DNA from: Hyphomicrobiales bacterium
GTDB taxonomy: Bacteria; Pseudomonadota; Alphaproteobacteria; Rhizobiales; Rhizobiaceae
NCBI GenBank assembly: GCA_900470155.1
Contig: UBZT01000014.1
Span: forward strand, 124,001-188,000
Direction: 5' to 3'
Length of the DNA: 64,000 bases
How positions within the stretch are numbered: position 1 is the stretch's first letter; every line of letters starts with the position of its first letter. The notes beneath the pieces were generated by a model that was given only the letters and a program-made list of their open reading frames with translations, searched no databases and was not told where the DNA came from. Position numbers and translations under genes: made by a program. Below are positions 42,980 through 51,929 of the stretch, piece after piece.

Positions 42980-44067
42980 TGCTCGATTTCGCCTCTCTCG
43001 CCCGCCGCGGCCTCTTCCTTTTTGATGCCGAGACCGCCCATGGCATGTCGATCGCCGCGCTGAAATCCGGCCTCCTGCCATCCTGCCGCATCGGCCCAGA
43101 TCCGCGCCTCGCCCAGACGGTTGCCGGCCTTGCCTTCGCCAATCCGCTCGGCATGGCCGCCGGCTATGACAAGAATGCCGAAGTCCCGGATGCGCTCTTG
43201 TCACTCGGCTTCGGCTTCGCCGAAATCGGCACGCTGACCCCGAAGCCGCAAGCGGGCAATCCCAAGCCGCGCATCTTCCGGCTGGTCGACGACATGGCCG
43301 TGATCAACCGCCTCGGCTTCAACAATGAAGGCCATGATGCCGCCTATGCGCGCCTGTCTGCCCGTTCCGGCAAATCCGGTCTTGTCGGCGTCAATATCGG
43401 CGCCAACAAGGATACCGAAGATCGCATCGCCGACTATGTCGCCGGCATCCGCCGCTTCTATCCGGTCGCCGGCTATTTCACCGCCAACATTTCCTCGCCC
43501 AACACGCCGGGCCTACGCGACCTGCAGGCGCGCGAAAGCCTGGCCGCCCTGTTGTCGGCCGTGCTTGCCGCGCGCCAGGAAGAGGCGCTGCGCGCCGGCC
43601 GCCGCATTCCGGTTTTCCTCAAGATCGCCCCCGATCTGACCGAGGAGGGCATGGACGATATCGCCGAAGTGGCGCTTGCCCATGATCTCGACGGCCTGAT
43701 CGTCTCCAACACCACACTGTCGCGCGATGGCCTCTCCGATCCGGTCGTCGCAAAGGAAGCGGGCGGCCTGTCCGGCAAGCCTCTGTTCGACAAGTCCACC
43801 GCAGTACTTGCCCGCATGCGCAAGCGCGTCGGCCGCGATCTGGCGATCATCGGCGTCGGCGGTGTATCGTCGGCGGAATCCGCGCTGGAAAAGATCCGAG
43901 CCGGTGCCGATCTCGTTCAGCTCTATTCCTGCATGGTCTATGAAGGCCCCGGCTTGCCGGCCAGGATCGTCCGTGGTTTGTCGAGCCTCATCGATCGCGA
44001 AGAGGTTGGCAATATCCGCGAGCTGCGCGACAGCCGCCTCGATTACTGGCTCTCGGCAAAGGTCTGA
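42979..44067 (+). CDS. pyrD: Dihydroorotate dehydrogenase (quinone), class 2
   Basis: 362 residues. A class 2, membrane-associated enzyme: an N-terminal amphipathic helix (MLDFASLARRGLFLFDAETAHG) precedes the barrel with GYDKNAEVPDALLSLGFGF, the catalytic Ser region ANISSPNTPGLRDLQ, and the FMN-phosphate site GVGGVSS. It oxidises dihydroorotate to orotate with ubiquinone, the step before PyrE. The open frame extends far upstream, but the ATG at 42979, overlapping the DUF952 stop, gives the family N-terminus. Its last 25 bases overlap the end of the convergent MATE gene. Confidence 0.97.
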   Translation: MLDFASLARRGLFLFDAETAHGMSIAALKSGLLPSCRIGPDPRLAQTVAGLAFANPLGMAAGYDKNAEVPDALLSLGFGFAEIGTLTPKPQAGNPKPRIFRLVDDMAVINRLGFNNEGHDAAYARLSARSGKSGLVGVNIGANKDTEDRIADYVAGIRRFYPVAGYFTANISSPNTPGLRDLQARESLAALLSAVLAARQEEALRAGRRIPVFLKIAPDLTEEGMDDIAEVALAHDLDGLIVSNTTLSRDGLSDPVVAKEAGGLSGKPLFDKSTAVLARMRKRVGRDLAIIGVGGVSSAESALEKIRAGADLVQLYSCMVYEGPGLPARIVRGLSSLIDREEVGNIRELRDSRLDYWLSAKV

Positions 44068-45404
44068 TCGATCTTCATCTTCAGCCGTGACAGCAGCAAA
44101 AGGCCACGCAGCGCCAGAAACACGTTGAGCGCCACCCAGAGCCCGTGATTGCCGGCTATTGGCACCAGGATCGCCACCGTCAGCAGATAGCCTGCGAGCG
44201 CGACGATCATCATGTTGCGCATCTCGCTCGACCATGTCGCGCCGATGAAGACGCCGTCCATCTGGAAGGCGAGCGCCCCGGTCAGCGCCGTCAGCGCGGC
44301 ATAGGGCAGGTAGGTCGAGGCCATGGCCCGCACGTCTTCAGCCGTGGTGATGAAACCGATGATCGCTTCACCGAAGATCAGGAAGAAGGCGAGGCTGGCA
44401 AGCGCCAGCCCCAGCGACCAGATCCCGGTCAGCTTGACCGCCTTTTCGAAGCCTGCGCGAGATCGGGCACCGACCGTCTGGCCGGTGATCTGCTCGGCCG
44501 CCGTCGCAATGCCGTCGAGATAGAAGCTGGCGATCATGAAGAAATTCATCAGCACGGCGTTTGCCGCCAGCGTCACCGGCCCGAAACTCACGCCGACCCG
44601 GGTCATCACGGTAAAGGCGGTGATCAGCGAAAAGGTCCGGATCATGATGTCGCGGTTTAGCTGGAAGAGATGCGAAAGCCTGGCCCTGTCGGTCAGCATC
44701 GCCAGCCGGGGCATGGCTGCGCCGCGATAACGCCAGAAGACAAAACAGAGACCCGCGACAGCGGCCACCGCCTCGCCGATCACCGTGCCCCAGGCAACGC
44801 CTGCAATGCCCCATCCGAATGTGATGCCGAGCGTGATCGACATGACGATATTGACGCCGTTCAGCAGGATCTGCAGTGCCAGTCCAACCGAGCCCATGCC
44901 GCGACCCAGCACGAAGCCGAGCAGGGTGAAGTTAGACAGTGTCAGCGGCCCGGCCAGGATGCGGATGGCGATATAGGTGGAGGCTGCCAGCGCCACCTCG
45001 CCCTCGGCTCCCATCAGCGCCAGTCCGCCGGCCGTAATCAGCGGCGACAGTGCCAGGACGAGCAGCCCGAAGCCGACCGACAGCGCCATCGATCGCCAGA
45101 AGACGGCAAAGACCTCGGCGTCGTCACGGCGGCCCTCTGCCTGTGCGACGAGCGCCGTGGTCGAGGTGCGCAGAAAATTGAGACTGGCAAACAGCAGATC
45201 GAAAAGGGCGGCGGCAATGGCAAGGCCGGCAAGGCTTGCTGCCGTTCCGGTGCGGCCGATCACGGCGGTGTCGGTCAGGCCGAGCAGCGGCGTGGTCAGG
45301 AAGCCCAGCGTCATCGGCACGGCAATCGCCAGCACGGAGCGGTGCGTGACTTCTATGATGCGCAAGGGTTCTGCGACCCGATCTCGATCCATGCCCTGGT
45401 CCAT
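44043..45404 (-). CDS. MATE-family efflux transporter (DinF-like)
   Basis: 453 residues from the ATG at 45404 (45392 is an alternative). Twelve hydrophobic helices in two homologous halves, with typical MATE features near the start (SVLAIAVPMTLGFLTTPLLGLTDTAVIG) and the second-half FALNAVLMNF-type helix. It exports cationic drugs or metabolites with Na+ or H+; this DinF-type branch is widespread in rhizobia. The C-terminus overlaps the 3' end of pyrD on the opposite strand. Confidence 0.9.
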   Translation of the reverse strand: MDQGMDRDRVAEPLRIIEVTHRSVLAIAVPMTLGFLTTPLLGLTDTAVIGRTGTAASLAGLAIAAALFDLLFASLNFLRTSTTALVAQAEGRRDDAEVFAVFWRSMALSVGFGLLVLALSPLITAGGLALMGAEGEVALAASTYIAIRILAGPLTLSNFTLLGFVLGRGMGSVGLALQILLNGVNIVMSITLGITFGWGIAGVAWGTVIGEAVAAVAGLCFVFWRYRGAAMPRLAMLTDRARLSHLFQLNRDIMIRTFSLITAFTVMTRVGVSFGPVTLAANAVLMNFFMIASFYLDGIATAAEQITGQTVGARSRAGFEKAVKLTGIWSLGLALASLAFFLIFGEAIIGFITTAEDVRAMASTYLPYAALTALTGALAFQMDGVFIGATWSSEMRNMMIVALAGYLLTVAILVPIAGNHGLWVALNVFLALRGLLLLSRLKMKIDQTFAESQ

Positions 45405-45439
45405 CCCCCGAAGCCCTCTGGTGGCAAGGCGGGAATCGC

Positions 45440-45943
45440 TCAGGCCGACAGCACCATGGCCCAATACGGTCGGTTTGCGGAAGAGGCATCGAAGGCAACC
45501 GCCACGCCCAGCCCACGATAGGATCCGAGCATGTTCTCCAAGTGCTTCTTCGAATCGATCCAGGCCTGCACCGCGCGCCCGACCGTATCCTGGCCGGCGG
45601 CGATGTTTTCCGCAGCCGGCAGCGGCACATTGCTGCCCTTCATCCGCTCCAGGAAGCTGTCGTTGAAGCCGATCAGATGGGTCATCTTGCCGGCGCGCGC
45701 CATGCGTTTGGCCTGGCCGATGGCCGCATTTTCAGCTTCCTTGGCCCGTACCAGCGGCGAAAGCCCTTTTGCGTCGCGCAGGTCGTTGACCAGTGTCAGC
45801 GCTCCCTCGGTCTCGGCTCGCGCCTGGGCGTCGCCCGGTGTCAGCACATCGGTTGTACGGCAGCCGGCGATGGAAAGCGCCAGGCCGCCACCGGCCAAGA
45901 GGAGAAGTCGACGACGCGGCAGGTCGAACATCAGCTCTCTCAT
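45440..45943 (-). CDS. CAP-domain lipoprotein
   Basis: 167 residues. An N-terminal Tat/Sec-like signal (FDLPRRRLLLLAGGGLALSIAGC) with a lipobox Cys gives an outer-membrane or periplasmic lipoprotein. The CAP/SCP domain follows (LVNDLRDAKGLSPLVR, AAIGQAKRMARAGKMTHLIG, ENIAAGQ, AWIDSKKHLENML, YRGLGVAVAF). The His of KMTHL and Glu of AENIA match CAP-tetrad positions. The function of bacterial CAP proteins is mostly unknown. It begins one base after the stop of the DUF6460 gene, so they are cotranscribed. Confidence 0.85.
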   Translation of the reverse strand: MRELMFDLPRRRLLLLAGGGLALSIAGCRTTDVLTPGDAQARAETEGALTLVNDLRDAKGLSPLVRAKEAENAAIGQAKRMARAGKMTHLIGFNDSFLERMKGSNVPLPAAENIAAGQDTVGRAVQAWIDSKKHLENMLGSYRGLGVAVAFDASSANRPYWAMVLSA

Positions 45944-45944
45944 G

Positions 45945-46211
45945 TCACTTCCGCGAGGCAAACAGGCGCAGGATGATGAACACCGGAATGACGATGGTCG
46001 CGCCGATCAGAAGATAGTCGCCCACCCGGCCGAGGGCGGCAAAGCCGGTATGCCAGAGGTCGAGGATGAAATATTTCACGCCCTGGATCAGGTCGAGCGG
46101 ATCGAGCCCGAACACGGCCATGACGAAGCCGACGATCAGCGACACCACGATCAGCTTGACGATCGTGCGGCCTGGCGTATCGCCGAGAAATCTGTTGACG
46201 CTATCCGACAT
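45945..46211 (-). CDS. DUF6460 membrane protein
   Basis: 88 residues with two membrane helices (about 17-35 and 62-82). The start MSDSVNRFLGDTPGRTIVKLIVVSLIVG is characteristic of DUF6460 proteins of Rhizobiales, whose function is unknown. GGAGCG precedes the ATG. The stop is one base from the CAP lipoprotein start; together they form a small envelope operon. Confidence 0.85.
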   Translation of the reverse strand: MSDSVNRFLGDTPGRTIVKLIVVSLIVGFVMAVFGLDPLDLIQGVKYFILDLWHTGFAALGRVGDYLLIGATIVIPVFIILRLFASRK

Positions 46212-46372
46212 AGGGCGCTCCTGTTTGCTCTGATATGGGAGGACCCACCGGCCCTCGCAAGCATGCCTTGAGGCGAAGACCTGCTTCGCTTTCCATTTAG
46301 CACTTGAGTTTTTTCCGGCCGTCGGTCAAGACCGCGCGCCTTCCTCATCCTGAAAGGCCTTGAGGGACAGCC

Positions 46373-47314
46373 ATGCATCCGACCCAGTTTTCCTCCGGCG
46401 ACGTGATTGCCGACCGTCGCGCCGACTATGCCCGAATGCTGGCAGAAAGTGGCGATCCTGCGGCGGCCGTCGAATTGATGGAGCAGGCGCTGGAATTGGC
46501 GCCTGTCTGGCCGGCCGGACTGGTGCGCCTTGCCGATTATGCCGAAAAATCCGGCCAGCCGGACAAGGCGATCACCGCCTTGCGCTCGGTTCTGTCGTTT
46601 GATCCCGAGGATATTTTCGGCGCGCAGCTGAAGCTCGCTTTGCTCGGTGCGGAAAAGATGCCCGACACGCCGCCCAGCCGCTATGTCGAGGCTCTGTTCG
46701 ACGATTATGCCGATCGCTTCGACACGGCCCTGGTCGAGCGGCTGGATTATTCGGTCCCAGGCAAGCTCGCGGCGCTGGTCGCCTCCAGGCCGCATGTCGA
46801 GCCCTTCGCCTGCGCGGTCGATCTCGGCTGCGGCACGGGCCTGTTCGGCGCCGAGATCCGCCAGCATGCGACCCGTCTCGAAGGCTTCGACCTGTCGACC
46901 AACATGCTGGCGCGGGCAGAAGAGAAGAACCTCTACGACCTGCTGGCACGCGCCGATCTCTCTCTCGACCCGGAAGCCTCCGGCCTTCTCGCCGATGGAC
47001 TGGCCAGCCACCGTGCCGATCTCGTCTCCGCAGCCGACGTGCTGATGTATCTCGGCGATCTCGCCAACGCCTTTTCACTGGCCGCAAACCTGTCGCAACC
47101 CGGTGCGCTGTTTGCCTTTTCCGTCGAAGACGCAACCATGGACGAGGGTTTCGCGCTTCAGCCGTCGATGCGTTATGCCCATTCCGAAGCCCATGTGCGC
47201 CAGCGTCTCTCGCAAAACGGCTTTACCGTCGTCAAACGCGAGCACACCACCATTCGCATGGATGGCGGAAAACCGGTCTTCGGCATTCTGTTTCTTGCGG
47301 TGAAGACGTCCTGA
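46373..47314 (+). CDS. TPR-containing SAM-dependent methyltransferase
   Basis: 313 residues. Residues 10-85 hold two TPR-like helical repeats (ADYARMLAESGDPAAAVELMEQALEL-type and YAEKSGQPDKAITALRSVLSFDP). Residues 95-313 form a class I methyltransferase with motif I AVDLGCGTGLFG and a post-I acidic LEGFDLS. The TPR unit probably binds a protein or peptide substrate. The target is unknown. It stands alone, divergent from DUF6460. Confidence 0.85.
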   Translation: MHPTQFSSGDVIADRRADYARMLAESGDPAAAVELMEQALELAPVWPAGLVRLADYAEKSGQPDKAITALRSVLSFDPEDIFGAQLKLALLGAEKMPDTPPSRYVEALFDDYADRFDTALVERLDYSVPGKLAALVASRPHVEPFACAVDLGCGTGLFGAEIRQHATRLEGFDLSTNMLARAEEKNLYDLLARADLSLDPEASGLLADGLASHRADLVSAADVLMYLGDLANAFSLAANLSQPGALFAFSVEDATMDEGFALQPSMRYAHSEAHVRQRLSQNGFTVVKREHTTIRMDGGKPVFGILFLAVKTS

Positions 47315-47432
47315 TCAGCGGTTTTATTGCGATCTTTCCGATAGGTCAGTATTCCTGACCCATCACCCTTGTGAACAGGCGTTTCTCAGGTCATCTTGGC
47401 GGTTGGGAGGCCCCTTTTCGCGGAGATGGTTG

Positions 47433-48071
47433 ATGGCGCAGATCACGAGCATGCTGGGTATCTGGAATTCCAATCCGACGCGTCACACCGTGGCCGAAGA
47501 TCTGCAGGGCCTGATCGCCGGCAGCATGATCGCGGCGCTGGGTCTCTATCTTCTTGCCAAGGTCGGGCTGCTCACCGGCGGCATGGCCGGCCTTGCCTTC
47601 GTCCTGCATTACTGGACCGGCATGAGCTTCGGCCTGCTGTTCTTCGTCCTCAACCTGCCTTTCTATATCCTGTCGCTGCGCCGCGTCGGTGTCGATTTCA
47701 CCATCAAGACCTTCCTCGCCGTCGGCTTCACCTCGTTCCTTGTCGAAATCGAAAGCCGCTTCTTGGTGATTGAAAGCATTGCACCGGTCTGGGCCGCGAT
47801 CCTGGGTGGCCTTCTCCTCGGCTTCGGCCTCCTGGCGCTCTATCGCCACCGCGCTAGCCTTGGCGGCCTCGGCATTCTCGCCGTCTATATCCAGGACCGC
47901 TTCGGCATCCGCGCCGGCCTCGTCCAGCTTGCCTTCGACCTCTGCGTCATGGCGACAGCCTTTGCCGTCGTCAGCCCGATCGTCGTTGCCTATTCGGTTC
48001 TCGGCGCCGTCGTCCTCAACCTCTTCCTCGCCATCAACCACCGCTCGGACCGCTACATCGCACTGCGGTAA
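47433..48071 (+). CDS. YitT-family membrane protein
   Basis: 212 residues from the ATG at 47433 (GGAGATGG upstream). About six hydrophobic segments; the YitT signature regions are LLTGGMAGLAFVLHYWTG and FGLLFFVLNLPFYIL. This lineage lacks the cytoplasmic C-terminal DUF2179 domain seen in Firmicutes. The function is unknown; a transporter role is assumed. It ends 246 bases before the GMC oxidoreductase. Confidence 0.88.
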   Translation: MAQITSMLGIWNSNPTRHTVAEDLQGLIAGSMIAALGLYLLAKVGLLTGGMAGLAFVLHYWTGMSFGLLFFVLNLPFYILSLRRVGVDFTIKTFLAVGFTSFLVEIESRFLVIESIAPVWAAILGGLLLGFGLLALYRHRASLGGLGILAVYIQDRFGIRAGLVQLAFDLCVMATAFAVVSPIVVAYSVLGAVVLNLFLAINHRSDRYIALR

Positions 48072-48230
48072 TGTGAGCGACAGAGAGGCGGAGAAAAACC
48101 GCCGCCGCGCTGGCGCTGTTCGGCATGCGTCCAGCGCTGTCGCCATTGGCGAGTGAACGCGCCCCGATCCGGCGATCTAAATACCATCAAATTCCCTATA
48201 GGGTCGCACTTGTGACCCGCGTCACATGAA

Positions 48231-48246
48231 GCTACGTTTACGTAAA
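48231..48246. promoter_or_regulatory. ACGT-TT-ACGT palindrome upstream of the GMC oxidoreductase
   Basis: TACGTTTACGTA (48233-48244) is a palindrome apart from its centre and contains the same ACGTTTACGT decamer as the site upstream of fadD. It lies 71-86 bases before the start codon. A second inverted repeat, GGAAGA-N6-TCTTCC, follows at 48248-48265. Confidence 0.55.
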
Positions 48247-48317
48247 TGGAAGAAGGGAGTCTTCCATGCGGGCGACCGAAGCAAGGCCGCCTTGCCCTCT
48301 GGGAGGAGGTGGCTTTC

Positions 48318-49958
48318 ATGTTTGACTATGTCATCGTCGGCGGCGGTTCTGCCGGAGCTGTTCTGGCTGCACGGCTGAGCGAGGATCCTGATATCCGCGT
48401 CTGCCTGCTGGAAGCAGGCGGCCTTGGTCGCGATCTGCTGATGCGGGTACCGTCCGGTGCGGCCGCGATCGTGCCCGGATATGTGAAGGGCGCCAATTGG
48501 GCCTTTTCAACCACGCCGCAGAAGGCGCTGAACAATCGGGTCGGCTATCAGCCGCGCGGTCGTGGGCTGGGTGGCTCGAGCCTGATCAATGCCATGCTCT
48601 ACACCCGTGGACATCGCAGTGACTACGACGAATGGGCCGCACTTGGCGCGAAAGGCTGGTCCTTCGCCGATGTCCTGCCCTGCTTCCTGAAAGTCGAGGA
48701 CAATGTCCGGGGCGCCGACCCTTGGCATGGCCGTGGCGGCCCCCTCCAGGTCAGCGATGCCAATTGGGCCCGTCCGATCAACCAGGCCTTCATCAAGGCC
48801 GGCGAACAATGCGGATACCGGCCGAACGAGGATTTCAATGGCCCGGTGCAGGAAGGGCTCGGGCTCTATCAGGCGACGCAATTCTGGCGAGGCCCGAAAA
48901 AGGGTGAACGCTGCTCGTCTGCCGCCGCCTATCTGCATGACCACCTTGATCGCCCGAACCTGAAGGTCATCAGTGGTGCCCAGGCTAGCCGGATCATCGT
49001 CGAACGCGGCAGGGCTGAGGGTGTTGCCTATCGCAAAGGCCGCACGGAGATCGTCGTTCGTGCCGCGCGCGAGGTATTGATCTCTGCCGGGGCCCTGCAG
49101 TCGCCGCATCTGCTCATGCTGTCGGGCATCGGTCCCGCCGACCATCTGCGCGCCCATGGGATCGCGGTCGTTCTTGACCGGCCGGAGGTCGGTGCAAACC
49201 TGCAGGATCATCTGGACTATACCCAGATCTACAGGTCTGCCGACACCGACATGATCGGCCTCGGCCTTGCCGGCGCCCGCGACTTGCTTACGGCCGCCAA
49301 CGAATGGAGCCGCCATGGCACAGGCCATCTGCGCTCAACCTTTGCCGAATCCGGCGGCTTCCTCAAGACGGATCCATCCCTGAACCGCCCCGACATCCAG
49401 CTGCATTTTGTCGTTGCCATGGTCGATGATCATGCCCGGAAAATGCACTGGGGCCATGGCTATTCTTGTCATGTCTGCGTGCTCAGGCCGCATTCGCGCG
49501 GCACGATCCGGCTGGCGAGTGCCAATCCCGCGGATGCCCCGGTCATCGATCCGGACTTCCTGTCCGACCCTCGCGACATGGCGACGCTGAAGGCAGGCGC
49601 CCGGCTGATGCGGCAGATCATGGAGGCGCCGGCGCTCGCTCGCTACCGCGGTCGCGAACTCTATCCGTCAGGCAGCACCGACGTCGATCTCGAAGAGGCC
49701 ATCCGCGCCTGCGCCGACACCATCGATCACCCCGTCGGGACCTGCCGTATGGGGTCGGATATGGCCGCGGTCGTCGATCCCGCGCTCAAGGTGAACGGCG
49801 TGGAGGGGCTCAGGGTGGTCGATGCCTCGATCATGCCGCGCCTGATTGGCGGCAATACCAATGCTCCGGTGATCATGATCGCCGAGAAGATTGCCGCATC
49901 CATTCGTGCCGATCGTAAAGATGCGAGAGAACCCGCTGCGGGATTGCATTTTGCCTGA
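48318..49958 (+). CDS. GMC-family FAD oxidoreductase (alcohol/choline dehydrogenase-like)
   Basis: 546 residues. The FAD fold begins DYVIVGGGSAGAVLAARLSEDP; the GMC signature regions GRGLGGSSLINAMLYTRG and SAGALQSPHLLMLSGIG are present, and the catalytic His lies in HPVGTCRMG with a conserved Asn in GGNTNAP. It oxidises a primary alcohol or a polyol with transfer of electrons to the respiratory chain or oxygen. GGGAGGAGG before ATG 48318 decides the start over an upstream ATG at 48246. The upstream palindrome links it to fadD, suggesting an alcohol or fatty-alcohol substrate; this is inference. Confidence 0.92.
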   Translation: MFDYVIVGGGSAGAVLAARLSEDPDIRVCLLEAGGLGRDLLMRVPSGAAAIVPGYVKGANWAFSTTPQKALNNRVGYQPRGRGLGGSSLINAMLYTRGHRSDYDEWAALGAKGWSFADVLPCFLKVEDNVRGADPWHGRGGPLQVSDANWARPINQAFIKAGEQCGYRPNEDFNGPVQEGLGLYQATQFWRGPKKGERCSSAAAYLHDHLDRPNLKVISGAQASRIIVERGRAEGVAYRKGRTEIVVRAAREVLISAGALQSPHLLMLSGIGPADHLRAHGIAVVLDRPEVGANLQDHLDYTQIYRSADTDMIGLGLAGARDLLTAANEWSRHGTGHLRSTFAESGGFLKTDPSLNRPDIQLHFVVAMVDDHARKMHWGHGYSCHVCVLRPHSRGTIRLASANPADAPVIDPDFLSDPRDMATLKAGARLMRQIMEAPALARYRGRELYPSGSTDVDLEEAIRACADTIDHPVGTCRMGSDMAAVVDPALKVNGVEGLRVVDASIMPRLIGGNTNAPVIMIAEKIAASIRADRKDAREPAAGLHFA

Positions 49959-50010
49959 GCCTGCCTATCGTCCGGCGCGCACAAATCAGGCGAAGCACGC
50001 AGGAGAAAAA

Positions 50011-50541
50011 ATGACTGGTCAAACCAATACCGCGCCATTGGCCGTCATGGTCATGGGTGTCAGCGGCTGTGGCAAATCTTCTGTCGGCGCGCTGCTTGCA
50101 AAACGACTGGGTCTAGGTTTCGCCGAAGGCGATGCGCTGCATCCGCCTGCCAATGTGGAAAAGATGGCCAAGGGCACGCCGTTGACCGACGATGACCGTT
50201 GGCCGTGGCTGACCCGGATCGGCCAGGATATCGCGGCAGCGCAAAGTGCAGGCGCGGGCATCGTCGTGTCCTGCTCCGCCCTGAAGCAGAGCTACCGCGA
50301 CCTCCTGCGCCGGGAAGCGGGCGGGCAACTCCATTTCGTCTATCTCGAAGGCAGTCATGCCCTCTTGCTATCGCGCATGGGCGCCCGCACCGGCCACTTC
50401 ATGCCGGTTGCCCTGCTCGACAGCCAGTTGGCGACGCTGGAGGTTCCGACCGGCGAGCCAGGTGTGGTGACCGTCAGCATCGACCAAAGCGTCGAAGACA
50501 TTGTCGAAGCCGCCATGCGCGGGCTTGCGCCCTCTCTCTGA
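50011..50541 (+). CDS. gntK: Gluconokinase
   Basis: 176 residues. Walker A GVSGCGKSSVG, then FAEGDALHPPANVEKMAKGTPLTDDDRWPWL, the family signature, and CSALKQSYRD. It phosphorylates gluconate to 6-phosphogluconate, feeding the Entner-Doudoroff pathway. AGGAG before the ATG at 50011 sets the start; an upstream frame overlapping the GMC gene is not used. It is 52 bases after the GMC gene on the same strand and may be cotranscribed. Confidence 0.95.
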   Translation: MTGQTNTAPLAVMVMGVSGCGKSSVGALLAKRLGLGFAEGDALHPPANVEKMAKGTPLTDDDRWPWLTRIGQDIAAAQSAGAGIVVSCSALKQSYRDLLRREAGGQLHFVYLEGSHALLLSRMGARTGHFMPVALLDSQLATLEVPTGEPGVVTVSIDQSVEDIVEAAMRGLAPSL

Positions 50542-50567
50542 CGAAAGAGGGCGGTCGCTTGTTGGCC

Positions 50568-51407
50568 TCAGCCATTAAGCGCAGCGATATGATCCTTGGC
50601 ATAGGTCTCAACAGAGCGCGGCGCCTTGCCGGTCAGCGTCTCGACATCCGTGGTCACAGCTGCCGTCCAGCCTTCACGAACCGGATAGAAAATCGAGGCG
50701 AGGAAGCCGGCATAATCGGCCGGAACGCCGACGCCGGTCAGCATGGCGATGAAGGCCTCGTCGCTGATTGCGCTGTAGCCGACAGGCTTGCCGATCGTCC
50801 GGGCAATGATCGCCGCCGCCTCGGTGTAGCTCAGCGCCTCCGGACCAGTGAGATTGAATGCCCGTCCGTCGAACGTGTTCGTCGTCAGGGCTGCGGCAGC
50901 ACTCTCGGCAATGTCGCGCGCATCGATGAAGCTCGACTTGCCGTCGCCGGCCGGAACCGCGATCTGGCCGTGATCGATGCCGGCCTTCCAGTACGTATGG
51001 AAGTTGTCGGAGAACCAGTTCGGCCGCAGGATAACGTAAGGCACGCCGGATTTTTCGATGGCGATCTCGACCTGGCGATAGGGAATGCTGTCGTCGGCAT
51101 CGACGCCCAAAGCGCTCTGAAATACCACCTTCACCTTGCGCTCATAGGCAGCCTCAAGCACCGGCGTCAGCAGGGCTATCGAATCGACATTGCCCGACGC
51201 CAGCATGATATAGGCGCGATCGACGCCTTCGAGCGCCGGGCCGAAAGTGGCAGAATCGGTGTAGCTGAACACAACACCTTCCGCGCCATCGACGGCTTTG
51301 CCCGAGCGCGAGGCGGCCTTGACCTTCTCGCCCTTGGCAACCAGCGCCTTCACCAGTGGCGTGCCCACATTGCCGGTGGCACCGAGAACCAGGATCTTGT
51401 TCGACAT
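50568..51407 (-). CDS. NmrA-like NAD(P)-binding oxidoreductase
   Basis: 279 residues from the ATG at 51407 (GAGGAATAA upstream). Starts ILVLGATGNVGTPLVKALVAKG, an atypical SDR (NmrA/QorB-like) with the cofactor motif but without a classical YxxxK. These proteins act as quinone reductases or redox sensors. Divergent from an HxlR regulator that probably controls it, the arrangement seen with qorB-qorR and related quinone/aldehyde-responsive pairs. Whether it is catalytic is unknown. Confidence 0.88.
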   Translation of the reverse strand: MSNKILVLGATGNVGTPLVKALVAKGEKVKAASRSGKAVDGAEGVVFSYTDSATFGPALEGVDRAYIMLASGNVDSIALLTPVLEAAYERKVKVVFQSALGVDADDSIPYRQVEIAIEKSGVPYVILRPNWFSDNFHTYWKAGIDHGQIAVPAGDGKSSFIDARDIAESAAAALTTNTFDGRAFNLTGPEALSYTEAAAIIARTIGKPVGYSAISDEAFIAMLTGVGVPADYAGFLASIFYPVREGWTAAVTTDVETLTGKAPRSVETYAKDHIAALNG

Positions 51408-51436
51408 GTCGTTTATTCCTCGAATGATTGAATGGG

Positions 51437-51467
51437 TATCCATTGGAAACTAGCTTCCTATCGGATA
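51437..51467. promoter_or_regulatory. Imperfect dyad between the NmrA-like and HxlR genes
   Basis: TATCC (51437-51441) and GGATA (51463-51467) bound a 31-base imperfect palindrome (10 of 15 paired positions) with inner GGAA/TTCC. It is 30-60 bases before the NmrA-like start, where an HxlR dimer would repress. Confidence 0.5.
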
Positions 51468-51556
51468 TATACTCACATTCAGAAATCGGAAAAGAAGGCA
51501 CTTTCGGGTGACATGGTTTCCTCAAGGAAACCACCCGCGACAAAGCAGGACAGGTC

Positions 51557-51922
51557 ATGCTGCAACCGTACGACGTCTATGAAGAAAATTGCCCGACACG
51601 GCAGGTCCTGGCCCGCGTCGCCGACAAGTGGGCTCTGCTGATCCTCGACCGCCTGGAGGGGCAGCCTGTGCGGTTCAATCACCTTCGGCGCGATATCAAA
51701 GGTGTATCGCAGAAGGTCCTGTCGCAGACGCTCAAACGATTGGAGCGCGATGGCATGGTGACGCGTACCGTCTTTGCGACGGTGCCGGTGACGGTGGAAT
51801 ACGCCCTGACCCCGCTCGGCCGCACGCTGACGGAAACGGTGGCCGCCATGGCCCATTGGGCGGAAAAACACATGGATGCCGTGCTGGCGGCTCAACAGAC
51901 CTACGACGCACGGCCGCGCTGA
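51557..51922 (+). CDS. HxlR-family transcription regulator
   Basis: 121 residues; a winged-helix HxlR protein (NCPTRQVLARVADKWALLILDRL, FNHLRRDIKGVSQKVLSQTLKRLE). Cys12 near the N-terminus sits where HypR/QorR-type members have their redox-sensing cysteine, so thiol oxidation or quinone alkylation may control DNA binding. AGGACAGG precedes the ATG. Divergent from the NmrA-like oxidoreductase, with a dyad between; it is convergent with the aguB gene. Confidence 0.92.
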   Translation: MLQPYDVYEENCPTRQVLARVADKWALLILDRLEGQPVRFNHLRRDIKGVSQKVLSQTLKRLERDGMVTRTVFATVPVTVEYALTPLGRTLTETVAAMAHWAEKHMDAVLAAQQTYDARPR

Positions 51923-51929
51923 TCTAAGC

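Noticed and set aside
50199..51431. 410-residue plus-strand frame across gntK and the NmrA-like gene
   Set aside because: Overlaps two recognised genes in other frames; no domain.
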